Source: an uncultured Gammaproteobacteria bacterium
GTDB taxonomy: Bacteria > Pseudomonadota > Gammaproteobacteria > Pseudomonadales > Azotimanducaceae
Length of the DNA: 52,068 nucleotides
Assembly (NCBI GenBank): GCA_913050035.1
Contig: CAJXAC010000008.1
Location: forward strand, 1 to 52,068
Reading direction: 5' to 3'
The notes under the pieces were generated by a model, which saw nothing but the letters and a program-made list of their open reading frames with translations, was not told the origin of the DNA and did no database searches. Positions 17,501 through 25,086 of this stretch are shown piece after piece (position 1 is the stretch's first letter; each line of letters opens with the position of its first letter). The position numbers were made by a program, and so were the translations under genes.

Positions 17501-17691
17501 GTGCTGGCGACAAGGTGGCCGTGATGGGGCAGGCCCGTGGCAAACGGTGGCCCGTCATAAAAAATATACGGTTTCTTGCCTTGAGTATTGGCCAGCGACT
17601 GTTGGAACGCGTCCGTGTCCTGCCATAACTTAAGAATGTCATGCTCCATTTCTACAAATGAAAATGGTGCGTTGTCAGCAGGCTCCGACAT
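14545..17691 (-). CDS. ileS: Isoleucyl-tRNA synthetase, eukaryote-like type (IleRS2)
   Basis: 1048 residues, longer than the ~940 of E. coli IleRS. The HIGH-type motif is HHGH at 56-59 in the context GLPHHGH, and KMSKS is near 595. The sequence DGPPFATGLP and the C-terminal extension are those of the eukaryote-like IleRS2 class, which is known for natural resistance to mupirocin. It charges tRNA-Ile with isoleucine and edits valine. No zinc-ribbon-type E. coli C-terminus and no lspA neighbour are seen; the usual gammaproteobacterial ribF-ileS-lspA context is absent. Confidence 0.93.
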   Translation of the reverse strand: MSEPADNAPFSFVEMEHDILKLWQDTDAFQQSLANTQGKKPYIFYDGPPFATGLPHHGHLVASTIKDVVPRYWTMKGRYVMRRFGWDCHGLPVEHEIDKQLGMSAQDAVEKLGVAGYNNECRAIVQRYVKEWRHTITRIGRWIDFDNDYKTMDAWYMESVWWVFKQLWDKGLIYQGVKVVPVSTALGTPLANFEATSNYQDVQDPAITVLLKLLDEDAYLAIWTTTPWTLPSNLAVCVGDDIEYSLVRDADSGKAIYLATERLSHYQGDSEFAVLATVSGRELVGRRYQPVFDYFAEKSAEGAFVVISGEYVTTDSGTGLVHQAPAFGEDDYKAFQASGLDAFACPVTLQGEFTEEVPDFSGRHVKDADKDIIAALKASGALYRQEVIQHSYPYCYRSDTPLIYRAIPSWYVRVTAIKDNLRAANEKINWVPEHIKQGRFGNWLDGAIDWAISRNRVWGTPLPVWVNDETGNALCVGSIDELYNYTGVRVEDLHREHVDALTFQIAGEAGTYRRIEEVLDCWFESGSMPYAQLHYPFENEDVFEAGFPAEFIAEGLDQTRGWFYTLTVLGAGLFDQPAFRNVIVNGMVMAEDGKKMSKSLRNYTPPDELMETYGADALRLYSINSGLVKGEEQRFADSGVRDMVRRALLPWYNAYSFLRTYAEIDEWSPEKGQHEGDNILDQWIMSRLQTLKQTVATEMEGYRLYNVVPALFAFIEDLTNWYIRLNRGRFWGADISADKIAAYSTLYEVLLELSKVMAPFAPFLSEHLYQALAQLAGRSAQPNSVHLCDYPEAESVKVKPGLETAVERMQQVILLGRQKREEVKIGLRTPLSKLTIVNSDQALLDDMRSIERYVREELNVQAVEYATDEAAFIELCAKPNFPLLGKRLGKRMKAFAAAIDALTPEQIGLLQQNGTVELTVDGTTEVFNADEVRVQQQARAGTNTISNSQIAVDLNCQLTPELVRGGYAREVVNRIQRARKDMNFAVSDRITVHFAASGELAQAIDEHRDYVMHETLCVTLSNELDADAGTQTEIDGHSLGFTLRRQGE

Positions 17692-17845
17692 GAGATCTCA
17701 ATCAAAAAAATGGGCGCAAAGTATAGCGGCAATAGCGCACGAATGGAGCGCGCTGTTAGACAATTCCACTAATGCCAAGTCACTCTAGAAATAAGCGCTC
17801 CCCGCATCGTAGACTGACCCCAGCATTTGGACATTAGGAGGGGAC

Positions 17846-18715
17846 ATGCAAATTGGCGCGGTATTTCCACACAACGAAATCGGGACCGACCCCGGTGCAA
17901 TAAAGGCTTTCGCTCAAGGCGTCGAGGCCCTGGGCATTAGCCACCTATTAATCTACGACCATGTGCTGGGGGCAGATCCAGATCGTGAGGGCGGTTTTCG
18001 CGGCGCTTACGATAAAGACGTGGCCTTTCATGAACCATTCACAACATTTGCCTTCATAGCCGCAGTGACTGAAAAATTGGAGATGATCACTACAGTAATG
18101 ATCTTGCCCCAGCGCCAGACTGTGCTGGCTGCCAAGCAGGCGGCCGAGGTGGCGCTACTGTCCAACAACCGCTTTCGGCTTGGCGTTGGCGTAGGTTGGA
18201 ATGAACTCGAGTACGTGGGTCTGAATGAAACATTTAACAATCGCGGGCGCCGCCAAGCCGAACAAGTGGAAGTTATGCGAAAACTTTGGAGCGAAGACTC
18301 CTTAGATTATACCGGCGACTACCATCGCATAGACAAAGCCAGCATTAATCCGCGCCCCAGCAAACAGATTCCGATCTGGTTCGGCGGTTCGGCGCCGGCA
18401 CTATTAGATCGCGTAGCACGCCTCGGCGATGGCTGGATACCATTGATGGGTGCGAACGAAAAAGCCCAAGCCTGCATCGACAAGATTAAGGCCACCCGCG
18501 AAGCTGCCGGGCTTAGCTTTGATAATTTTGGGATTCAGGCCCAGGCCCAATATTCCGGCGGCTCACCAGAACGCTGGCAAAAACATGCTCGGGCATGGCG
18601 TGATATGGGCTGTACCCACATCGCTATCGCCACACATAATGCCGGGCCAACAAATGTCGACGGCCATTTGGCGCGCATACGCGAATATCAGGATGCTCTG
18701 AACGACTTGGGTTAA
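17846..18715 (+). CDS. Luciferase-like (LLM) flavin-dependent oxidoreductase
   Basis: 289 residues forming one TIM-barrel LLM domain: AVFPHNEIG start, LEMITTVMILPQRQTVLAAKQAAEVALLS and FGGSAPALLDRVARLGDGW near 180-200. Such proteins are often labelled F420-dependent, but gammaproteobacteria commonly use FMN; no F420 genes are in the window. A very strong AGGAGGGG ribosome site precedes the ATG and is complementary to the loop of the small RNA candidate. Its stop codon overlaps the stop of the convergent LLM gene (TTAA). Confidence 0.86.
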   Translation: MQIGAVFPHNEIGTDPGAIKAFAQGVEALGISHLLIYDHVLGADPDREGGFRGAYDKDVAFHEPFTTFAFIAAVTEKLEMITTVMILPQRQTVLAAKQAAEVALLSNNRFRLGVGVGWNELEYVGLNETFNNRGRRQAEQVEVMRKLWSEDSLDYTGDYHRIDKASINPRPSKQIPIWFGGSAPALLDRVARLGDGWIPLMGANEKAQACIDKIKATREAAGLSFDNFGIQAQAQYSGGSPERWQKHARAWRDMGCTHIAIATHNAGPTNVDGHLARIREYQDALNDLG

Positions 18716-19569
18716 TCGCCACCCAAGGCCATCAGTGCATCTAGGCGATCGGACAATTTATCTAGCTTGCCTGCAAAAACCGGCACCACCAACTGATCAA
18801 CACCCGCGGCCATATAGGCCGCTAGGGTGTCTTCATTGACCGGATGGCGATTAGGTCCAACCACAAGATCAATGTCGCCACGACTACGACCGGTCGCCGC
18901 CAATGCTGCATCTAAGCTAACTAACTTTTCCTGCAACTGTTCAGGGCTTAAATCGAAACCGTACCAACCGTCGCCGAGCCTCGCGACGCGACGCATGGCC
19001 GCGTCTGATTCGCCACCAAAATAAATTGGCGGATGCGGCTTTTGCACAGGCTTTGGATTAAAATGGCAAGGCTGCAAGTTGACGGTCTGGCCGGAAAATT
19101 CACTAACGCCATCCGACCACAGTGCGCGCATTGCCAAAATATACTCTTCTGTACGCGCAGCTCGAGTAGCGAAGTCCATATCAAGATTCTCGAACTCTTC
19201 TCGCAGCCACCCGATACCAACACCAAAATCCATTCTGCCGTTGGACAAGTAGTCCACGTCCGCAACCATTTTCGCGGTATATACCGGCTGCCGCTGGGGC
19301 ACCAGACATATGCCTGTACCAAGGCGAACACGCTGGGTGTGGGCCGCAATAAAGGTTAGTGCCGTAAATGGATCGAGAATACCTTCAGGATTACCCGGGA
19401 TGCGGCCATTGTCAGAATAAGGATAGGTCGAAGCATAATCGGGGAAAAATAGAACATGCTCGGGAACCCAAATCCCATGCACACCTTTTGACTCCACCAG
19501 TTGTACCGCGTCTTTAATAAAGTCCACCGCTGTATGCTGGCTGAACGCCATGGCTACACTAATTTTCAC
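18712..19569 (-). CDS. Luciferase-like (LLM) flavin-dependent oxidoreductase
   Basis: 285 residues, a second LLM barrel of the TIGR03619-like type: FTALTFIAAHTQRVRLGTGI then VDYLSNGRMDFGVGIGWL and YFGGESDAAMRRVARLGDGW. It is only distantly similar to the convergent LLM gene, so this is not a recent duplication. It lies 28 bases downstream of an alpha/beta hydrolase on the same strand and probably shares its transcript. Cofactor (F420 or FMN) and substrate cannot be read from sequence. Confidence 0.86.
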   Translation of the reverse strand: MKISVAMAFSQHTAVDFIKDAVQLVESKGVHGIWVPEHVLFFPDYASTYPYSDNGRIPGNPEGILDPFTALTFIAAHTQRVRLGTGICLVPQRQPVYTAKMVADVDYLSNGRMDFGVGIGWLREEFENLDMDFATRAARTEEYILAMRALWSDGVSEFSGQTVNLQPCHFNPKPVQKPHPPIYFGGESDAAMRRVARLGDGWYGFDLSPEQLQEKLVSLDAALAATGRSRGDIDLVVGPNRHPVNEDTLAAYMAAGVDQLVVPVFAGKLDKLSDRLDALMALGGD

Positions 19570-19597
19570 ACTACCCTCCTAATAAGTTCCTCAGTGC

Positions 19598-20506
19598 TTA
19601 CTCTGTACCTGATTGAACGGGTTGTACACTGGCCCCAGCAATAATGAAATCAGCAACCAACTGCGGATCCTGCATGGGGATAAAGTGGGTCAACTCCGGC
19701 AAATAGACATCCTGGGCATGACGAAATTGACTTGCAAGCTGAGGCCATGTGGGGGACGCCGTAAAGTCCATGGTCTGACTTTCAGGATCTCGAGGTTCAG
19801 CCCTTAGCACCACTACTGGCGTATCGATGTGGGGGATTAAATCGTATAAGTCCGAATCAAAATTGCCCATATAGATAGATGCCTCAACCTCCGGCGGGCA
19901 AGCCAGCTCCATACCCTCTCCGTCCTCCCTCGGTACCACTCCAAAGTCACAGTAGTCGCGAAATACCCGGGGGTTCCAAAGGGCATAGGGCGATCGCTCG
20001 GCATAGCGATCGTACATCGCTTGCGCGTCTGCAAAGTGACTGCGCCGACGCGCGATCGGATGCTCGGATACATCCGCATATTGATGACGCGAACTGCTCT
20101 GGTAGAGCTGCGGATCCATGATGACGGGATCAACCAAAACAAGATGGCGAAAAAAACGTTCGTCGTGGCCGCAAGTATGGGTTACACAGTGACCGCCCAT
20201 TGAATGGCCAACCCCAATGGCGCCGGACAACTCTAATGCTGCGCACACCTGTAACAGGTCGTCACCAAAGCGCTGCCAGGTAAACGGTCCAAGGTTCGCC
20301 GAGCGTCCATGCCCACGCATATCAACCGCAAAGATCTGCCAATCTTGGGGCAGCAGCGCTACCACCTGATCCCAACACCGCGCATGAAATCCAGTGGCAT
20401 GAACCAGTAACACTTGTTGCACCCCAGAGGCTTGGCCAGCCCACTCGAAGACAACGATGTCAGCACCGTCAACGGATATCGTGTATTGCTCGGGAGATTT
20501 GCGCAT
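19598..20506 (-). CDS. Alpha/beta hydrolase
   Basis: 302 residues with HATGFHARCW (oxyanion region), nucleophile Ser in GVGHSMGGH, acidic residue in VVVLRAEPRD and catalytic His in LTHFIPMQDP. Serine hydrolase fold, probably an esterase or C-C hydrolase. First gene of a pair with the LLM oxidoreductase. It is divergent from idi with a ~100-base shared upstream region. Confidence 0.85.
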   Translation of the reverse strand: MRKSPEQYTISVDGADIVVFEWAGQASGVQQVLLVHATGFHARCWDQVVALLPQDWQIFAVDMRGHGRSANLGPFTWQRFGDDLLQVCAALELSGAIGVGHSMGGHCVTHTCGHDERFFRHLVLVDPVIMDPQLYQSSSRHQYADVSEHPIARRRSHFADAQAMYDRYAERSPYALWNPRVFRDYCDFGVVPREDGEGMELACPPEVEASIYMGNFDSDLYDLIPHIDTPVVVLRAEPRDPESQTMDFTASPTWPQLASQFRHAQDVYLPELTHFIPMQDPQLVADFIIAGASVQPVQSGTE

Positions 20507-20604
20507 TAGCCCGCCTTTAGACTGATAAAATTGCAGCTGCGGAGTTTAGGCGAAATCCAGGCGAAGCGTTACAATTGCTGCTCACATTGCCATTAACCAC
20601 AACT

Positions 20605-21177
20605 ATGACCGACCCTCAGCGTTCAGAAATTGTTTCAGATGATTCGGAACTGTTGATCCTTGTGGATGACGAGGATCGCGAACTCGGGCATCTCGATAAG
20701 GCAGCCTGCCATGATGAGTCGGGTATTCTGCATCGCGCGTTTTCCTTGTTTATTTTTAATAATCAGGGCGAATTACTGCTGCAACAACGTGCACCCGACA
20801 AGCGACTGTGGGGCGGGTATTGGTCTAATTCATGCTGTTCGCATCCGCGCAAAAACGAAACCATGGCCGAAGCGGTGATGCGGCGCTGCCAGCAAGAGCT
20901 GGGCTTCAGCACCGAGCTAAGCTTCGTTTATAAGTTCAAATATCATGCAGAGTTCGCAAATCTCGGCAGCGAGCATGAATTGTGCTCGGTATATATCGGA
21001 CAATTCAATGGTGAACCGCAGGTCAACACAACCGAGGTCAGTGCCTGGCGCTGGATCAGCCCTGAGCATCTGAACCGTGAGCTAAAGGATCCTACAAAGC
21101 TGTTTACACCCTGGCTCCAACTAGAGTGGCAACGGCTTAACCAAGAATTTTCCAAGCTTTTCATCAAGGCTGAGTAG
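20605..21177 (+). CDS. idi: Isopentenyl-diphosphate delta-isomerase, type I
   Basis: 190 residues from ATG 20605. Signatures: HRAFSLFIFNNQGELLLQQRA, the metal and active-site Cys in WSNSCCSHP, and a NUDIX-like AVMRRCQQELGF; the E in YHAEFANLGSEHELC is the other catalytic acid. It interconverts IPP and DMAPP for isoprenoid synthesis. Type I Idi is optional in DXP-pathway bacteria and often accompanies carotenoid or quinone demand. An upstream in-frame CTG/TTG stretch to 20575 exists but lacks support. Confidence 0.94.
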   Translation: MTDPQRSEIVSDDSELLILVDDEDRELGHLDKAACHDESGILHRAFSLFIFNNQGELLLQQRAPDKRLWGGYWSNSCCSHPRKNETMAEAVMRRCQQELGFSTELSFVYKFKYHAEFANLGSEHELCSVYIGQFNGEPQVNTTEVSAWRWISPEHLNRELKDPTKLFTPWLQLEWQRLNQEFSKLFIKAE

Positions 21178-21241
21178 CTCTGTTCACTTTGCTCAATGCA
21201 AGATAACGCGACACCACAGCGATCGCCGGCTGCAACTGACC

Positions 21242-21979
21242 TCAGCGCATTGAACTGGGTTTAACCCTCGGTCCTGCCACCGCAGTATGTCGATCAAACC
21301 ATGCATCCGCGGAGTCATTGATGCGTGCACGCATTCCAGTCTTAATTTTTTGCGGCGTTCCAGCGGGAAAGTCTGCAAAACGCTGACATAGCGCCCGTGC
21401 ATTCGCCAGCACTTGCTCATCCGCCACTGACTCGTTGGCCAAACCCAGACGCATCAGGTCAGCAGCCTGCAAACGGTCGCCGATCAATGTCACTTCAGCA
21501 ATAACCCGCTCGCTGTGGCGCAAATTGAGCCAAGCCATGTTGTAGGGGGCAGCCATACCGATTTGCACCTCGCCAACCTGCAAGAAGGCCTGTTCACCCG
21601 CGACCAGATAGTCGCAGGCAATCGCCAGCGCCGCCCCACCGTTGATTGCATAGCGTTCTAACGCTCCAACAATCGGCTTGGTACAATTGAATAAAGCACT
21701 ATGCGCGCGCCGCCAAGTGGTCTGAAAGCCAGCAACCCAGGCGGGCTCTGGCTCAGCGTTAAACGCATTGAGATCAAGACCTGAACAAAACGCGCCACCC
21801 GCACCGTGGAGCAAAATTGCCTGCACCTGCCCATCGCCCTGCAGTTCTTCGAACGCATCGGCCAATTGCTCACCAAACGGTCCGGTGATAGCGTTTTTGC
21901 GCTCGGGACGATTCAACATGATCTCACCCCAACAGCCACCTGCTTCGGTGTGCTGCTTGCGCCATTCCACTTCAGCCAT
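21242..21979 (-). CDS. Enoyl-CoA hydratase/isomerase family protein
   Basis: 245 residues, crotonase fold: AILLHGAGGAFCSGLDLNAF and YAINGGAALAIACDYLVAG give the two oxyanion-hole strands; VGEVQIGMAAPYNM follows. Different from the hydratase at 12.9 kb. It starts nine bases after the DMT transporter stop on the same strand, as last gene of MATE-DMT-hydratase. The reaction (hydration, isomerisation or other) is not decided by the visible residues. Confidence 0.85.
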   Translation of the reverse strand: MAEVEWRKQHTEAGGCWGEIMLNRPERKNAITGPFGEQLADAFEELQGDGQVQAILLHGAGGAFCSGLDLNAFNAEPEPAWVAGFQTTWRRAHSALFNCTKPIVGALERYAINGGAALAIACDYLVAGEQAFLQVGEVQIGMAAPYNMAWLNLRHSERVIAEVTLIGDRLQAADLMRLGLANESVADEQVLANARALCQRFADFPAGTPQKIKTGMRARINDSADAWFDRHTAVAGPRVKPSSMR

Positions 21980-21988
21980 AGTCCCCCC

Positions 21989-22867
21989 TTAAATCAGCAA
22001 TACAATGCCTAGTACCAGTAGCAACATACCTAACACTTCCCGGCGACGCACTCGCTCACCAAGAAACCATATCGAGGTAATCAGCGTAAACAAGAGTTCA
22101 ATCTGACCCATCGCCCGAACCAGCGCCGCGTTCACCAGCGCCATAGCTGTAAACCAACAAATAGAGCTGGTCATACCTATCAGACCTACCCAGATAGCAA
22201 CCCGCCAACTACTTACGACCCGCTGCAGTTGCCGGGGTTCGCGGACGATCAAATAAGCGCCCATAACCACAGCCTGCAAAGTTAAGGTAGCCGCGAGGGT
22301 CAGGGCAGCGCGCTGCCAAGCGTCAGTCTCATCGGTACCTAGGGCCAAGCTAGCACCACGGAAGCAAACCGAGCATAAAGCAAAGCTACTGCCAGCCAAC
22401 AACCCTAGCCACAATGCAGGGCCGCGCTGAAAGATCTGCCGTGGACTGACGCCGCCGGTCAGCAGAAAAACGCCTACTAGGCTAACAGCAATCCCCAACA
22501 AAGCCTGTAAGGACAGTTGTTCACCGAGCAGTATGAGACCGATTGCAGCGGCCTGCATGGCTTCGGTTTTGCTCATCGCGGTGCCAACCGCAAATTCGCC
22601 GTTGCTCACCGCGGCAACAAGTGCCGATGTTGCGACAATCTGGGTAATACCGCCGGCGCAGACATACCACCAAAACGACGGGGTTAAGACTGGCAGGTTG
22701 GTTTGGCCGAGCCACAGTACTAATAGCCAGGCAAACGGCAGAGCGTAGAGGAAACGCACATAGGAAGAGCCATTAACGGAAAGAGTTCGGGTCAGTCGGC
22801 GCTGCATTAGCGAGCGCAAATTTTGCAGAAATGCTCCGGCAACAGTAAGTCCGACCCACCACTCCAT
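21989..22867 (-). CDS. DMT-superfamily (EamA) transporter
   Basis: 292 residues with ten hydrophobic segments in two repeats of five, the EamA arrangement (MQAAAIGLILLGEQLSLQALLGIAVSLVGVFLL and LITSIWFLGERVRRREVLGMLLLVLGIVLLI are the equivalent helices). These inner-membrane proteins usually export amino acids or other small metabolites. It is 16 bases from the MATE gene upstream and nine from the hydratase downstream, so the three are probably co-transcribed. Confidence 0.87.
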   Translation of the reverse strand: MEWWVGLTVAGAFLQNLRSLMQRRLTRTLSVNGSSYVRFLYALPFAWLLVLWLGQTNLPVLTPSFWWYVCAGGITQIVATSALVAAVSNGEFAVGTAMSKTEAMQAAAIGLILLGEQLSLQALLGIAVSLVGVFLLTGGVSPRQIFQRGPALWLGLLAGSSFALCSVCFRGASLALGTDETDAWQRAALTLAATLTLQAVVMGAYLIVREPRQLQRVVSSWRVAIWVGLIGMTSSICWFTAMALVNAALVRAMGQIELLFTLITSIWFLGERVRRREVLGMLLLVLGIVLLI

Positions 22868-22883
22868 AACCTATCCTCAACCC

Positions 22884-24212
22884 TCAGGATGCTATTTGTT
22901 GCTCGTCGCGTGCAGTCCGAACATAGTGCTTGGATACGCGGTTAAAGCGCGTTACCAAAACTACGGCAGCGCAGATCAAGCCACAGGCCAGGCCAATCCA
23001 ATAACCAGTTACGCCAAGATACAGATCCTCGACGATGCCATAACCAAATACCAGAGCCACTGGCAAACTTACCAACCAATAACAGATCACAGCAATTATG
23101 AATGGCTTGGTAGTGTCTTTGTAACCGCGCAAGGCACCCATGGCGATCACCTGAACATCATCAAAAACCTGATAAACCGCGACGATCAGCAATAATCCTG
23201 TCGCCACAGCCACCACCTCCGGCTCAGTTGAGTACAAAGTCACAACCCATGGACCAAGAGTCAGCAAGGCGGTAACAGCTACTATGGCAAACCCGAAACT
23301 AGCGCCGATGGCTACCCAACCGCTGCGCCGGGCAGCATGGAAATCGTTAGCACCAACATTAAACCCTACACGGATAGAGGTGGCCATGCCCAACCCCAAG
23401 GGCACCATAAACACGAGCCCGCTGATATTGTTAATAATCTGATGCGCAGCAACGGTCTCTGCACCGAGACGCCCGATCAATAAAGTCATTAAGGAGAAAA
23501 TGCCAAATTCAGCAAAGGTGGACATACCAATGGGCAGTCCCAGCTTTATATAGCGCCATATCGCGTCGGTATCCGGCCAAGAGAAACGACGGAAAACACC
23601 AGCCACGGCCACCCGCGAGTAGCGCACCACGAGGCAAATAGCAATGAACTGCAATCCCATTATTACCGCCGAGGCCCAACCACAGCCCTCGCCACCCAAC
23701 GCGGGAATTCCCCAACCACCGTAGATGAGCCAATAGTTCAGAGGAACTTTCAACAGCAATCCAACGCCCGAGATGACCATTGCCGGCGCGGTCCAAGATA
23801 GACCCTCACAGAGATAGCGCAGGGCAAAATAGCCCAACACCGGCAACACCCCCCAGCTAATCGCTTCGAGGTAGCCCACCGTAATCGGAATCGCCAGAGG
23901 ATCGACACCGATTAAGTGATAAAGAGGCTCAACGTTCCTGAGCAGCAAAATCAATGCAAGTCCCGCAGCCAGCCCGATCCACAAAACTTGCCGCACGGCC
24001 TCTCCCGCTTCATGGCTGCGGCCAGATCCATGCAGTTGTGACACCGTCGGGGTAAGCGCCATAACCACCCCTGCGACCAACAGCAGCAGCGGCCAGAACA
24101 CCACACCGCCCAATGCCACGCCGGCTAGATTCACCGCACCCAAACGGCCGGCCATAACTGTATCGACAACACCCATGCCCATTTGCGCCAATTGTGTAAA
24201 TACAAGCGGCAC
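22884..24212 (-). CDS. MATE-family multidrug/cation efflux transporter
   Basis: At least 442 residues with twelve hydrophobic segments; the N-terminus MGMGVVDTVMAGRLGAVNLAGVALG and LPIGMSTFAEFGIFSLMTLLIGRLG are NorM-type repeats of the two bundles. It extrudes cationic drugs or metabolites using Na+ or H+. The start is odd: the only near-cognate codon is GTG at 24212, already inside helix 1. The frame stays open 21 codons further to a TAG at 24276-24278, with AGGGG followed by ATT and ATC codons, so a rare start may be used. Confidence 0.9.
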   Translation of the reverse strand: MPLVFTQLAQMGMGVVDTVMAGRLGAVNLAGVALGGVVFWPLLLLVAGVVMALTPTVSQLHGSGRSHEAGEAVRQVLWIGLAAGLALILLLRNVEPLYHLIGVDPLAIPITVGYLEAISWGVLPVLGYFALRYLCEGLSWTAPAMVISGVGLLLKVPLNYWLIYGGWGIPALGGEGCGWASAVIMGLQFIAICLVVRYSRVAVAGVFRRFSWPDTDAIWRYIKLGLPIGMSTFAEFGIFSLMTLLIGRLGAETVAAHQIINNISGLVFMVPLGLGMATSIRVGFNVGANDFHAARRSGWVAIGASFGFAIVAVTALLTLGPWVVTLYSTEPEVVAVATGLLLIVAVYQVFDDVQVIAMGALRGYKDTTKPFIIAVICYWLVSLPVALVFGYGIVEDLYLGVTGYWIGLACGLICAAVVLVTRFNRVSKHYVRTARDEQQIAS

Positions 24213-24383
24213 AGCAAGGCGAACAAGTTGCCGGAATTCGGCTAAATTACGCTGAGCAATGATTTCAATTATCCCCTAGAGGCACTGGGCGCAAGCACCA
24301 TACCTCACCCCCCACACAACCACACTCCTTGAGCATGGTATGAGTGCACTAACTGAAGACTTCGGCGCATAGTTATCGCAAAT

Positions 24384-24427
24384 AAGAATGATTATCATTG
24401 ACAAAACCAAAAATTTAGAGGTATTTG
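24384..24427 (+). promoter_or_regulatory. Fur-box-overlapped promoter of rubrerythrin operon
   Basis: The 19 bases 24384-24402 (AAGAATGATTATCATTGAC) match the Fur consensus at 14 of 19 positions, including the core ATGATTATCATT. It overlaps a perfect -35 box TTGACA (24398-24403); TATTTG at 24422-24427 is a weak -10 at 18-base spacing. Binding of Fur-Fe would occlude RNA polymerase, so repression under iron-replete conditions is expected. The predicted leader is ~120 bases. The rest of the 24213-24383 interval has no clear structure. Confidence 0.65.
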
Positions 24428-24553
24428 ATAGATTTTGTCTATTACAGCGATCTAAACATTCAAATAGATTCGATGACCAATCAACCTATACTGCACCTCA
24501 ACCAGCAGCCACCGGCTCGCTATTCGCTAACCTTTTATGGAGTTCATGTCAGC

Positions 24554-24970
24554 ATGGAATTGAAAGACAGCAACACTTTACAGAATCTCAAAGACGCTTT
24601 TGCCGGCGAGTCACAGGCGAATCGTCGTTACTTGTACTTCGCAGCAAAGGCTGACGTTGAAGGTGAAAACGATGTAGCCGCAGTATTTCGCTCAACTGCA
24701 GAAGGAGAAACCGGTCACGCCCACGGCCACCTCGAGTACATGGAGGCAGTAGGTGATCCGGCAACTGGCCTGCCCATGGGCAACACAGCAGATAACCTCA
24801 GAGCATCGGTGGCAGGTGAAACTCACGAGTACACGGACATGTACCCCGGAATGGCAAAAACCGCTCGCGACGAAGGCTTTGATGAAATCGCAGACTGGTT
24901 TGAGACACTGGCCAAGGCCGAGCGCTCACACGCCAACCGCTTCCAAAAAGCATTGGACGCGATGGACTAA
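24554..24970 (+). CDS. rbr: Rubrerythrin, short form without rubredoxin domain
   Basis: 138 residues from ATG 24554, the start that matches the conserved family N-terminus [16 protein letters not shown]. Di-iron four-helix bundle: [32 protein letters not shown] and [11 protein letters not shown] supply the Glu/His ligands. It reduces hydrogen peroxide. Unlike classic rubrerythrin it has no C-terminal rubredoxin domain, so electrons must come from a partner; the Fe-S protein encoded next is the obvious candidate. The frame extends upstream to 24425 but that part lacks similarity. Confidence 0.93.
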   Translation: MELKDSNTLQNLKDAFAGESQANRRYLYFAAKADVEGENDVAAVFRSTAEGETGHAHGHLEYMEAVGDPATGLPMGNTADNLRASVAGETHEYTDMYPGMAKTARDEGFDEIADWFETLAKAERSHANRFQKALDAMD

Positions 24971-25026
24971 CCCACTGGCCCTAGTGGGTATACCAAAAGG
25001 AGGGGCTTGTTCGGCCCCTTTTTTTT
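24971..25026 (+). terminator. Intrinsic terminator after rubrerythrin, with preceding hairpin
   Basis: GGGGC / GCCCC stem around 25002-25018 followed by eight T to 25026. A second hairpin, CCCACT/AGTGGG at 24971-24988, lies directly after the stop codon. The terminator would reduce read-through so that rubrerythrin mRNA exceeds that of the two genes downstream. Confidence 0.8.
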
Positions 25027-25086
25027 GTCTGCGGTTAACGCCGCTAGATGGTTTAACGAAATCAGTAAACGACAGAAGAGATCAAT

